Shown piece after piece: positions 27,328 to 36,515 of a stretch of DNA of 52,540 nt. Each line of letters opens with the position of its first letter. Within the stretch, counting starts at the first letter, position 1. This DNA comes from Maribacter sp. (GTDB lineage: Bacteria > Bacteroidota > Bacteroidia > Flavobacteriales > Flavobacteriaceae): positions 123,699 through 176,238 of the forward strand of contig JAHDDL010000001.1 of NCBI GenBank assembly GCA_020629415.1. Reading direction: 5' to 3'. The position numbers were made by a program, and so were the translations under genes. Under the pieces are notes generated by a model, which was not told where the DNA came from, did not search any database, and saw only the letters and a list, made by a program, of their open reading frames with translations.

Positions 27328-27481
27328 TGAGAACAAGAAATTATTTAGCCTTTTAAAAAGTGCTATTGTTAATAAAAAGGAGCGTAACTTATTTTTATTA
27401 AATATCATCACTTAATAATTTATATAATTTAGTCGATTATAATTGCCTACAGACTTAGTAATCTAAAATCTGACAAAGATT

Positions 27482-27489
27482 TACTTTTG
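27482..27489 (+). promoter_or_regulatory. -7 promoter element of the second response regulator
   Basis: TACTTTTG matches TAnnTTTG exactly, 12 bp before the ATG at 27502. A weak TTA at 27455-27457 is the only -33 candidate. Its presence suggests the second regulator can be transcribed independently of the kinase. Confidence 0.45.
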
Positions 27490-27501
27490 AAATAATTAAA
27501 C

Positions 27502-27909
27502 ATGAGCATATTTTCTAGCTGTTGTATAATTGATGATGATGAATTTTTTTCTATCAGTAGTAAAAACATTTTAAAACATCATAATTTTAGTGATAATATC
27601 TTATACTACACGGGTGGACAAGAGGCTCTAGATGGTCTAATTGGTCTATTAGTTGAAAATATTAAATTACCTGATGTCATTTTTTTGGATTTAAACATGC
27701 CCAATAGAGACGGCTGGTCTTTTCTAGAAGAATTTAAAGATCTCCCTGAAGATAAGATAGGGCACATAAAAATCTATATTACCAGTTCCTTTATCAGTCC
27801 TAAATTCATGGAAAAAGCAAAAGACTACAAATTGGTAAAAGATTATATTGTAAAACCTTTGACAGAAAGCGCCGTAAAAAAAATCATAGATTCAAAGGAG
27901 CTAGCGTAA
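27502..27909 (+). CDS. Single-domain response regulator, paralogue of the preceding one
   Basis: 135 residues, a receiver domain only: IIDDDEFF near the N-terminus, Asp63 in FLDLNMPNRDGW, Thr/Ser in YITSSF and Lys in YIVKPLT. It aligns along its whole length with the regulator at 26920 (shared CCIIDDD, ALDGL, LPDVIFLDLNMP, GW-FL-EFK), so the two arose by duplication. The 174-bp gap before it holds its own -7 box. The gene converges with the DUF5689 lipoprotein gene with 2 bp between the stops. Confidence 0.92.
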   Translation: MSIFSSCCIIDDDEFFSISSKNILKHHNFSDNILYYTGGQEALDGLIGLLVENIKLPDVIFLDLNMPNRDGWSFLEEFKDLPEDKIGHIKIYITSSFISPKFMEKAKDYKLVKDYIVKPLTESAVKKIIDSKELA

Positions 27910-27911
27910 TA

Positions 27912-29276
27912 TCATCTTACGCCCGGGTTAAAATCCAATGGTGCATTTTGTGGCATATTAACTGTTCCCGCACCACCGGTGTCATTATAAATAAACCATT
28001 CCGCTGAATTGAAAACAGCATTGTTAGCTTCTATTTCCATTTTTCTAACAGCTCTACCATCTTCAAATTCGTGGTTGGTATTACTACCATCTTCACCGAT
28101 TACTCCAAAAATATCTACAATAGAATCAAAGGGATCCACTAACACAATAGTATCATCACCGTTAGAATCTGCTGGTGAATTGGTCCCTACTGACAGATCA
28201 GCATTAAAACCGTAAATATTATTAAATTCTTCTGCGTTAGGTGATATGATTAAAAATCCTTGGCCTGGTATTTCATATTCAGACAAGTCTATACTAGAGC
28301 TGACTTCAACATTATCATTGGTGTAACGCTTTAAACTCCAACCTTTTAATGACATATTTTCTTCTGCTGAATTGTAAAGCTCCACAAATCTTGCGCCTAC
28401 ATTATTGTTGGGGTCTGCAATCTCAGTTATTAAAATTGAAGGAGACGTAAATTCATCTATATAATCTACACATCGTTGTTGTTCAAATTCAAGGTCTTTT
28501 AAGCTACGTATTATTAATTGGTACCTGTTGTTATCCTTAGTTAACAAACCAGTGGCACTACCCATTTTATCAGGTAGAATTTCTGATTGAAAATCGGCAT
28601 AGCCGCTATTTAACATCAGCAATTCGTTATCAAAACAATCTACCAAGGTTCTCAATGTTTCTACTTCTTTAGTAGCAAAAGTTTCCCCAAGTTCTTCTAA
28701 TTTTATTTCTACATTGTTCAGTACGATCAATGTATTAAGCATGCCATCGTTCAATTCTGAAATAACTGCTGTTGTAGGCTCTATTCCAAAATTGTCGTCA
28801 CAAGAGATTAGAATATGGTCAAAAACAACATTTTTAGGCAACCTACCAACACTACGTTTCCCAAAGGAGGTAAATACACCGCCAATCTTATATGCGCCAT
28901 TAGATTCGCCTAAATACAATCCTTTCAATTTAATAACAATTTGCTGACCAACATCAAAGAACAAATGAGAATCCCTTAATTCTAATTCTATTTGCATTCC
29001 TTCTGACGGATTGCTTGACTCATCTTGAAAAAATATCGTATTAAAAAAATTACCCTCCTTATCAGAAGAGATTACATAACCTTTCAGGAACAGGTCTTCA
29101 TAAATTTGTGTGGTCTCTCCGTTGTACTTATTCTTTAAATCAGCTATCGAAATAAATGTACCATCAGCATCTAAACACTCTATTTCAGGTGTATCAAATT
29201 CTCTATTTTTTACACATGAGAAAAGCACTATGGCAATAGCCATAATCACAAAATATTTATTGACATTATTATTCAT
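27912..29276 (-). CDS. DUF5689 (OB-like) plus lamin-tail-domain lipoprotein
   Basis: 454 residues. A lipoprotein signal ends at lipobox VLFSC with Cys21. Residues about 30-250 match DUF5689 and show an OB-fold-like pattern (LFLKGYVISSDKEGNFFNTIFFQDES, read as two parts: LKGYVISSD and NTIFFQDE, then VGQQIVIKLKGLYLG). Residues about 275-440 form a lamin-tail domain (ILITEIADP, ARFVELYNSAEE, LKGWSLKRYTN, GQGFLIISP). OB and LTD domains accompany EEP nuclease domains in secreted nucleases such as ExeM. It starts 15 bp after the TonB receptor stop, so it is co-transcribed with the receptor and is probably its surface-exposed ligand-capturing partner (inference). Confidence 0.88.
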   Translation of the reverse strand: MNNNVNKYFVIMAIAIVLFSCVKNREFDTPEIECLDADGTFISIADLKNKYNGETTQIYEDLFLKGYVISSDKEGNFFNTIFFQDESSNPSEGMQIELELRDSHLFFDVGQQIVIKLKGLYLGESNGAYKIGGVFTSFGKRSVGRLPKNVVFDHILISCDDNFGIEPTTAVISELNDGMLNTLIVLNNVEIKLEELGETFATKEVETLRTLVDCFDNELLMLNSGYADFQSEILPDKMGSATGLLTKDNNRYQLIIRSLKDLEFEQQRCVDYIDEFTSPSILITEIADPNNNVGARFVELYNSAEENMSLKGWSLKRYTNDNVEVSSSIDLSEYEIPGQGFLIISPNAEEFNNIYGFNADLSVGTNSPADSNGDDTIVLVDPFDSIVDIFGVIGEDGSNTNHEFEDGRAVRKMEIEANNAVFNSAEWFIYNDTGGAGTVNMPQNAPLDFNPGVR

Positions 29277-29291
29277 TTAAATTACTTGATT

Positions 29292-32033
29292 TTAAAAACT
29301 AAAAGCAAAATTTAAAAAATAAGTTCTACCGAACCCATACCAATATTTTGGTGCAAAAGACGGGTTACCACTTAAGTTATCTTGCTTTAATTGACCATAA
29401 TTGCCGTTTCTACTTTGTTCGTAGCCACCTGTTCTAAAAGTGGTGTCAAAAAGATTGTTAATACTGGCAAATACACTTATGTATTTGCCATTCTTTAGCC
29501 ATGATTTACCGCCAACCATATTTAATAAATAAAAATTATCAAGTGGCTTTTGTCTTAGAAGTTTCCGCACATTTTCATCTGTTGCATCAGGGAACCTTAA
29601 TTGCGTTTCTGGATTAATAAAAAAACTTTGGGTTCTGGTTATTGTAGAAATATTAGCATAATTGTTTGCGAGATAGTTTGCAGAAGCACTTATCCACCAA
29701 TATTTGGGATCTCTGTATTCCACACCTGCCGCAATTGCTTTTTGCGGACCTTGCGCCAATTTGTAACCCTTTACAGCAGATGGTCCTAAAAATTTAGAGC
29801 CCGATATATCTATCAAATCTTCGGTAGCGCCCGCAGTATCAAAATTAATAGTCACAAAAGGATTACTGGCATATTCATGTTTTGCCACTGAGGCAACTAA
29901 TGATAGTTTAACCGCACTAGACAGTTGGTACTCTAAACCAAGTTCGGTACCCATATGTAATTTGTCTAAATCGGTAATTACTTCTTGCACAAAATCTGAA
30001 CCCACCCCAGAATCAACAAAAAAGAAATTTACATCGGTGGTATTTTGAAAACGAGTATAAAAACCGGTAAACCTACCGGTTAATTTTGGCATTCTAAAAA
30101 AATAATTGGCATCTACACTCGTAATAGTTTCATTTTGCATATTTGGGACGATAGCATTATTTTCTCTAGAATTAATAAATACGTTTTGTAAAACAGGTGC
30201 TTTATTTATTATTGCGGCATGGGCAGAAACCCAATGCCTACCTGTTAAGGTATAAGCCGCTCCTGACTTCACTGACCAATTAGAAAACTTGACTTTTTCA
30301 CTTTTTCCTATTGAATTATCAATATATCTTTCATTCCGAAATAACCCTTCTCTTTGATAAGAGACCGTTTCATACTTTCCTGCTAGAAATAACTTTATCT
30401 TATTATAATGGGAATTTAATTGGGCGAATAAATCCGTATTGTTACCGTTTAGATTATACTGATAATTAAAAATTTGCCCCTCCAATTTATTTACTTCGTT
30501 AGAAACATTATTCAACGTTTCAGAAAACACATCTATATCTTTATGATAATCGGCTCCCAAAAGATCATCTATACGAGCATAGTTATTAGAGTATAGTTGG
30601 CGATGCGTCAACCCCACATCAAAGTCTGAATGCTTGTTAAAGTTTATGTTTGCGGTTGCCCTAGCGGTTAATTGATTGTCTTTAGTAATATCGTCATATA
30701 GCACATATGCGGCTTCACCGTTTTGACTTATACTTGTATTTGCTTCATAAATAGTATTCCAATCAAATTGTGGCCGCTTAAGAAAACCTTCTTCCGCCTG
30801 TATAGCACTTTCATAATTGGCCCCAATTGGACTATTTAAATAAAAACTGGGTAAATAACGGTAATATGTAGGGTCTGGATTTGGAGCATTGTAATATCCT
30901 AAACGACTTCTTTTATATACACCTGTTTGATAACCGACACCAACATTTAATTGAAGATTTTCCGATTCACGAAGGTAGTTGATCAAGAACAGTGGTTCAT
31001 TAATATGCCTTTCCCTAGAGTTTCTAATTTTCCCGTTTTGTATACCTGCATAAGGGTTATACCTGTTGCCCTGTATTTCATATACTTCCTCTGTAATTGC
31101 GGACGAGCGCCCTCTCCTGTTAGATGCTACTATTGCCGTAGCGGAAATTGTATTGTGTTCATTTAATAAGTATTCAATGGAACCATAGGCCGAATAGGAA
31201 TCGTACAATGTGCCATCTATATACCCTTGCTTTGCCCAACGCCGAGAAGCAGAAATAATATAAGCCACTTTTTCATCTTTGACCCCAGAGTTATAAGTTG
31301 CCATAACTCTACCGTTGTAAGTTCTATTAGACATAGAAGAAGATAATCTTGTTCCAGGCCGTAATCCCGAAGGCCGTAAATCTATGTTAGTATTCCCTAA
31401 AATTCCCCCAAAAGTAAAATCTGAAGCCTCTAAACCATTAGTATATTGTTGATTTCTTATTACATCGTTCAATCCTCCCCAGTTGTTCCATTGTGGCCTA
31501 CCGTTTAGCATTTTATTCATGGGCAATCCATTTAGGTGAACTTCTCCATATTGAGAATCATATCCTCTTACCCTAAAAAACGCCTGACCAAAATCAAACG
31601 CCGCCCTGTTTAAAAAAATGTCTCTCGTAGATTGCAGTAACGCAAGCGCGTTAGAATTTACCTCTTCATCTAACAACTCTTCATCAGTGATATTGATAAG
31701 GTTGATGGATTTCTCTATGGTCATATCTCTATCTAAAAAGATACTACCAAGATCAATATTATTTTCACCTAGAAATATTGGTATTCTTTTAGTATTATAA
31801 TCAGCAGAAGAAATTTGTAATATAAATTCTCCTTTATATGCAGTTATAAGCTGAAACTCTCCTAAGTTATTTGTTTCCGTTTCTATAGAGCTCCTTTCTA
31901 ATCTAATAGTTGCGTCTAAAATTACCTCTTTTCCTATCTTATTTTTTACTTCTCCAGATATTGTTATGGTCCTTTGAGCATTTAAGAAACATATTTTTAG
32001 AAATAATAATAAACAAAGTGTATGCCTAATCAT
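29292..32033 (-). CDS. TonB-dependent receptor paired with the DUF5689/LTD lipoprotein
   Basis: 913 residues. Signal peptide about 1-19 (ending FLNAQ), carboxypeptidase-regulatory-like domain about 22-95, plug domain about 120-235, then the barrel, ending in FLNFAFSF with a terminal Phe. The plug is unusual: it carries the signature NGLPMNKMLNGRPQWNNWGG and lacks a clear TonB-box Val-rich stretch. The same plug signature, in variant form, is present in the receptor at 33773, so the two are paralogues. It leads a two-gene operon with the OB/LTD lipoprotein and is divergent from a secreted EEP nuclease, which points to nucleic-acid or phosphate uptake (inference). Confidence 0.88.
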   Translation of the reverse strand: MIRHTLCLLLFLKICFLNAQRTITISGEVKNKIGKEVILDATIRLERSSIETETNNLGEFQLITAYKGEFILQISSADYNTKRIPIFLGENNIDLGSIFLDRDMTIEKSINLINITDEELLDEEVNSNALALLQSTRDIFLNRAAFDFGQAFFRVRGYDSQYGEVHLNGLPMNKMLNGRPQWNNWGGLNDVIRNQQYTNGLEASDFTFGGILGNTNIDLRPSGLRPGTRLSSSMSNRTYNGRVMATYNSGVKDEKVAYIISASRRWAKQGYIDGTLYDSYSAYGSIEYLLNEHNTISATAIVASNRRGRSSAITEEVYEIQGNRYNPYAGIQNGKIRNSRERHINEPLFLINYLRESENLQLNVGVGYQTGVYKRSRLGYYNAPNPDPTYYRYLPSFYLNSPIGANYESAIQAEEGFLKRPQFDWNTIYEANTSISQNGEAAYVLYDDITKDNQLTARATANINFNKHSDFDVGLTHRQLYSNNYARIDDLLGADYHKDIDVFSETLNNVSNEVNKLEGQIFNYQYNLNGNNTDLFAQLNSHYNKIKLFLAGKYETVSYQREGLFRNERYIDNSIGKSEKVKFSNWSVKSGAAYTLTGRHWVSAHAAIINKAPVLQNVFINSRENNAIVPNMQNETITSVDANYFFRMPKLTGRFTGFYTRFQNTTDVNFFFVDSGVGSDFVQEVITDLDKLHMGTELGLEYQLSSAVKLSLVASVAKHEYASNPFVTINFDTAGATEDLIDISGSKFLGPSAVKGYKLAQGPQKAIAAGVEYRDPKYWWISASANYLANNYANISTITRTQSFFINPETQLRFPDATDENVRKLLRQKPLDNFYLLNMVGGKSWLKNGKYISVFASINNLFDTTFRTGGYEQSRNGNYGQLKQDNLSGNPSFAPKYWYGFGRTYFLNFAFSF

Positions 32034-32140
32034 TTTAAAACTTAACGCCTTAACATTGAGCCATTAAGATAGTATTTAAGAAATAATTAACGCGGAAATT
32101 CCGTATACTCGCTTATAATTAAGACAAAATACCCTTTAAC

Positions 32141-33184
32141 ATGCGATTACCATTTGTTCTCTTCCTACTTCTCCACATAAATTTATTAGCCCAAAATGCT
32201 GATACTTATCAAATTAGAACAGTAGCTTTTTACAATCTTGAGAATCTTTTTGACACTAAAAATGATTCTTTAATATACGATGACGATAGAACACCCGACG
32301 GAAAAGACAATTGGACAAAAGAACGCTATTTACAAAAAATAGAAAATATGTCCAGGGTAATTTCTGAAATTGGTTCGACCGATAATAAAACAGCCCCGGA
32401 CATTATTGGTGTTTGTGAAGTAGAAAACTTAAATGTACTGGAAGATTTAATACAACATACTAATTTAGCCACATACAACTACGGCATCATTCATTTTGAC
32501 TCTCCAGATGAAAGAGGTATAGACGTTGCCTTACTTTATAAGAAAAGTGCCTTTGTACCTGTTAATTTTAACAGCCATAGATTACTTCTGCTTAATCTTG
32601 ATGGAAAACGAGATTACACAAGGGATCAACTAATTGTAGAGGGCTTATTGGATAATGAAAAAATATATTTTATGGTGAACCATTGGCCATCTAGAAGTGG
32701 TGGCGAAGCCAGAAGTAGGCCGTTTAGATTAGAAGCCGCCAAGTTAAACAAGCGAATAATAGATTCTGTTCAAAAATTAGATACCTACGCTAAAATTATA
32801 AGCATGGGAGATTTTAACGATGATCCTATAGACCCCAGTTTTAAAAAAATACTACAAGTTAAGAAGCACTATAAAAATTTGGATTCTACAAATCTTTACG
32901 GACCAATGGAAAAGCTTTATAGAAAAGGCAGAGGTTCATTGGCCTATCGTGATAAGTGGAATTTATTCGACCAACTATATATGACATCATCTCTTACGGA
33001 CAAGTTAATACAAGGTTATAATTACTGGAAAGTAGGTATTTTCACCCCAGAATATTTAATGGACCCCAAAGGAAAATATAAAGGCTACCCTTTGAGAACA
33101 TATGCCGGAGGGAGTTATATTGGTGGTTATAGCGACCATTTTCCCGTATACCTTCACCTAATTAAAAAAGTCCAGAAACTATAA
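32141..33184 (+). CDS. Secreted endonuclease/exonuclease/phosphatase (EEP) family protein, probable extracellular nuclease
   Basis: 347 residues with a cleavable signal peptide (about 1-18, ending LLAQN), so it acts outside the cytoplasm. The EEP catalytic fold is complete: FYNLENLFDT near the N-terminus, VCEVENL with the metal-ligand Glu, ERGIDVALLY, the NHWPSRSGGEARSR loop with catalytic His, GDFNDDP, and SDHFPVYLH with the terminal His. Such proteins cut DNA, RNA or phosphoesters; the NHWPSR-GG signature is that of ExeM-like extracellular DNases. It is divergent from the TonB receptor, sharing a 107-bp control region, which supports a joint function in using extracellular DNA. Confidence 0.88.
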   Translation: MRLPFVLFLLLHINLLAQNADTYQIRTVAFYNLENLFDTKNDSLIYDDDRTPDGKDNWTKERYLQKIENMSRVISEIGSTDNKTAPDIIGVCEVENLNVLEDLIQHTNLATYNYGIIHFDSPDERGIDVALLYKKSAFVPVNFNSHRLLLLNLDGKRDYTRDQLIVEGLLDNEKIYFMVNHWPSRSGGEARSRPFRLEAAKLNKRIIDSVQKLDTYAKIISMGDFNDDPIDPSFKKILQVKKHYKNLDSTNLYGPMEKLYRKGRGSLAYRDKWNLFDQLYMTSSLTDKLIQGYNYWKVGIFTPEYLMDPKGKYKGYPLRTYAGGSYIGGYSDHFPVYLHLIKKVQKL

Positions 33185-33215
33185 AGAACCTAACATAATT
33201 ATGCTAGGTTCTTTA
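33182..33215. terminator. Bidirectional-looking hairpin between convergent genes
   Basis: An 11-bp perfect inverted repeat (TAAAGAACCTA / TAGGTTCTTTA) with a 12-nt loop begins at the stop codon of the EEP nuclease. Both sides are T/A-rich rather than showing a long T run, so termination may be modest. It lies between the nuclease (plus) and the small membrane protein (minus). Confidence 0.6.
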
Positions 33216-33236
33216 TAGTATTAAAATTCCAAAATT

Positions 33237-33677
33237 CTAGTTAAACCATTGCCCCCATGGAATTCTACTTAATATAAGCAGTAAACCAATGGTGTAAAAA
33301 ATAGCAATACTTTTAAATTTTTTATCTCCTTCAACAAATTTCTTATGTCTTGACCAACCTATGGTTATAGAGGCGATGGCTAAAATATTGATAAAAGGAT
33401 GTTCAACTGCCAATAAACGTGCCGCAGAAGTTAAACCGCCCATACCAAATTCTTGTATTGCACTTAAACCACTAGGCGAAACAAAGTATAAAATTAATCC
33501 TACCAATAATTGAATATGGCACAAAATAAGTGCAAAAAGACTAAGTCTAAGGTCTTTTCCCATATTAAAAATTCGCTTTCCAACAAGTCCTGAGATAGCA
33601 TTAATAACTGCTAAAATCAATACTGCCAAAGCAATATAGGCAAGGTAGGAATGTAGCATGTGAATAGTTTCGTACAT
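33237..33677 (-). CDS. Four-helix membrane protein, cytochrome b-like annotation in relatives
   Basis: 146 residues with four hydrophobic helices (about 10-30, 45-65, 95-110 and 125-142). His residues lie in or near the helices (His6, His9, His54, His93, His111), and the C-terminus is SRIPWGQWFN. Flavobacterial relatives are sometimes called cytochrome B. The His placement would allow heme binding but does not prove it. It stands between two converging terminators and is probably monocistronic. Confidence 0.75.
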   Translation of the reverse strand: MYETIHMLHSYLAYIALAVLILAVINAISGLVGKRIFNMGKDLRLSLFALILCHIQLLVGLILYFVSPSGLSAIQEFGMGGLTSAARLLAVEHPFINILAIASITIGWSRHKKFVEGDKKFKSIAIFYTIGLLLILSRIPWGQWFN

Positions 33678-33719
33678 AGTTCTATTATTTAGGCTTTAAA
33701 AATACTCAATTTTGAGCAT

Positions 33720-33749
33720 AAAAAAACCCTGACCGTGTGATCAGGGTTT
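33720..33749 (-). terminator. Intrinsic terminator of the TonB receptor at 33773
   Basis: On the minus strand AAACCCTGA pairs with TCAGGGTTT over an 8-nt loop and is followed by a run of seven T. It lies 24 bp after the receptor stop codon. Confidence 0.85.
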
Positions 33750-33772
33750 AATTATTATATTGGGAGTGCTTC

Positions 33773-36481
33773 TTAAAAATTAAGTCTAGCACTTAGATTC
33801 CAAGTAGTTCCAAACCCAAAGAATACACGGTTACTTGTATTTATACCATCGTAGGTATCATCACCAGGTTGTGCAAAAATATTAGTATCAGATTCAGCAA
33901 TATAAGTCGTATCAAAAAGGTTATTTACATTAACCCTGAAACTTAATTTTTTATCATCAAATAAAATATCATATGTTGCACCTGCATCAGCCAGGCCAAA
34001 AGAAGGTAACTTTAAAGCCCCATCAGGACCAACATCTGTAGCGTCAAACTGAGCATATAAATTACCTGCAAAACGATATCCAAAATCAATATTTAAGTTT
34101 TTTGCAAGATTATAGTCCGCACCTAAGAATGCAGTAAATTGCGCTGCATCCCCAACTTTAACACCATCTAATGCTAAAGTTTCTACTTGTTCTACACCAT
34201 CTATAATAATTGGCGCTTGATCATTATCAAAATAAGTAGCTGTTACATCATCTTTGTATTCCCAGTTACCAATAGACATCATACCAGTTAAGGCAAATTT
34301 TTCACTAGCTTGGTATCTACCATCAAATTCAATACCTGTATGAACTTGGGTAATACCTAAAATATTAGCAGTACCACGAATCTCATCTGGCTCACCAAAG
34401 TTAAATGTTGCTCCTGTTGACTCAAATCTATCCTTCCAACTCGTGTAATATAAGTTTACATTAGCTCTAAATTTCGAGCTTCTATAACCATATCCTAATT
34501 CAAAACCGGTAATTTTTTCATTTGTTAAATTAGGATTTAAATTATTTCCAAAATTTATATAAACAGCATCAAATAATGGTTGTTTTGAATAGTAACCGGC
34601 ATTAGCGAAAAAATTATTTTTCTCATCCACATTCCAGTTTACCCCACCTTTAACATTACCTCCAAGAATATTTTCAAAATCTGTCTTTTCAGCTGGTACT
34701 TCATTAAAAAATTCTTCTCTTGCAAAACCTTGATTTGACAAAGCACCTTGTACAAAACCGGTTATATCTTCAGTAAAATTATATTCAACCTGTCCAAAAA
34801 CACCTAACCAATTAACTAAACCAGTGTTATAGTAATCAATTTTCTCCTCATCATCAATGTTACCAAACACCCACCAAGGTTGATTTGCACTATAAGTTTC
34901 CGAGAACAACAAATTAGGATCATTTCTGTTGTCTGTTTCTTGATAAACATCACCACCTAAACGATCATTAACTCTTCTATAGTGATAACCTGTATATTTT
35001 CTAAGATCAACACCAAAATCTATGGTCAAATCTTCTGAAATACGATTATTGAAATTTGCTAAAATACCATACCAGTTATGAGAGTTTACGGATGCTCTTC
35101 TAGAAATACCATTGGTATTATTCTCATTATCATTCTGATCACTATTGTTTACGTATAATCCATTGATTTGCTCTCTTGGGGTAGCACTAAAATCTGACAC
35201 CAATTGACCACTATTATAAGCAACAATATCATCTACTCTAATTAAACCATCAGCAGTTCTAGGTAATGCAAACTGTCTACTACCATTAATTTCACCTATT
35301 TCACCAGTTCCGCCTCCACGACCAAACGAAGCATATGTAGATGTTTGTAAAGTAGTTTTCTCACTTATATTCCAATCCCAATTTAAACTGATAACAGGTT
35401 TGTGATAAAAATTACGACGAAAGCTATATTCTTTACCATTCCTATATCCCCAATCTTCATTATACCTTCTATTAGGTTCACCATCGCCATCACCGTAAAG
35501 AATTTGATTTTCTATAGATGTAGCCCTGCTTCTCTGATGATGCCATTGAGGTGCACCAGTCACCATAAACTCTAAACTATGATCACCTTTAGTATAACCT
35601 AACCCCATGAAGAAATTGTAACCCTCAAATTTAGTACCATCCGCATACATATTTCCACCAGTTCTACTTATTAACATAGATGCTGAAAAACCATTGTCTA
35701 AAAGACCAGATGAGTATGACGCCAAAGTTTTAACATAACCATCATTACCTACAGTTGCTCCTATAGCTCCACCTTCAGCATTCAATGATGTTTTGGTTAC
35801 AACATTTATGGTACCACCAACAGATGAAACTGCTAGTTTTGAAGAACCTAAACCTCTTTGAACCTGAATTGCAGAAGTTACATCTGAAAGACCAGCCCAG
35901 TTACTCCAATATACTTGCCCATTTTCCATATCGTTTACCGGCACACCGTTAATCATAACTGCAGAATTGTTAGTATCAAAACCACGAATATTAACACGAG
36001 CATCACCAAAACCACCACCTGATTTGGTAGCGTAAATAGATGGAGTAGTATTAAGTAATTCAGGAAACTCCTGTGATCCCAACTTTAATTGAATTTCCTC
36101 TGCCTTAATGGTAGAAACTGCAACCGGAGTTTTTCTATCTTTAGCGATATCTTGAACACCTACCACAACAACACCTTCCAACTCTTCTGCATTAGATTCC
36201 AATACAATAGAACCTACACTACCTGTTGAAGTGAAAGTAATTTGTTTTGAATTAAATCCAATGTAAGAAATCACTAAAGTTCCGGATTCAGAACTTGCAT
36301 TAATTGTAAAATTTCCATCAAAATCAGTTGATGTTCCATTAGTAGTACCTTTTACCATTACTGTAGCACCTGGCAACGGAGTATTAGTATCGCCATCTAA
36401 AACAGTACCAGAAATTGGTCCTTGTGAAAAAGCAGTCACGGTCATTAAAAATGCCGCTAACGCAAAATACATTTTTTTCAT
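33773..36481 (-). CDS. TonB-dependent receptor, paralogue of the nuclease-linked receptor
   Basis: 902 residues. Signal peptide about 1-19 (ending TAFSQ), carboxypeptidase-regulatory-like domain about 21-95 (GTSTDFDGNFTI), TonB-box-like EGVVVVGVQD, plug domain about 110-230 with NGVPVNDMENGQVYWSNWAG, then the barrel ending in NLSARLNF. The plug signature has the same spacing as in the receptor at 29292, including the conserved Asn-Gly-Pro-Asn-Met-Asn-Gly and paired Trp positions. The ligand is unknown. The gene is transcribed alone, with its own promoter (candidate at 36516-36543) and terminator. Confidence 0.9.
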   Translation of the reverse strand: MKKMYFALAAFLMTVTAFSQGPISGTVLDGDTNTPLPGATVMVKGTTNGTSTDFDGNFTINASSESGTLVISYIGFNSKQITFTSTGSVGSIVLESNAEELEGVVVVGVQDIAKDRKTPVAVSTIKAEEIQLKLGSQEFPELLNTTPSIYATKSGGGFGDARVNIRGFDTNNSAVMINGVPVNDMENGQVYWSNWAGLSDVTSAIQVQRGLGSSKLAVSSVGGTINVVTKTSLNAEGGAIGATVGNDGYVKTLASYSSGLLDNGFSASMLISRTGGNMYADGTKFEGYNFFMGLGYTKGDHSLEFMVTGAPQWHHQRSRATSIENQILYGDGDGEPNRRYNEDWGYRNGKEYSFRRNFYHKPVISLNWDWNISEKTTLQTSTYASFGRGGGTGEIGEINGSRQFALPRTADGLIRVDDIVAYNSGQLVSDFSATPREQINGLYVNNSDQNDNENNTNGISRRASVNSHNWYGILANFNNRISEDLTIDFGVDLRKYTGYHYRRVNDRLGGDVYQETDNRNDPNLLFSETYSANQPWWVFGNIDDEEKIDYYNTGLVNWLGVFGQVEYNFTEDITGFVQGALSNQGFAREEFFNEVPAEKTDFENILGGNVKGGVNWNVDEKNNFFANAGYYSKQPLFDAVYINFGNNLNPNLTNEKITGFELGYGYRSSKFRANVNLYYTSWKDRFESTGATFNFGEPDEIRGTANILGITQVHTGIEFDGRYQASEKFALTGMMSIGNWEYKDDVTATYFDNDQAPIIIDGVEQVETLALDGVKVGDAAQFTAFLGADYNLAKNLNIDFGYRFAGNLYAQFDATDVGPDGALKLPSFGLADAGATYDILFDDKKLSFRVNVNNLFDTTYIAESDTNIFAQPGDDTYDGINTSNRVFFGFGTTWNLSARLNF

Positions 36482-36515
36482 TTTCTTCGAGTATTTGTTA
36501 GTTTTTAACTTGCTG

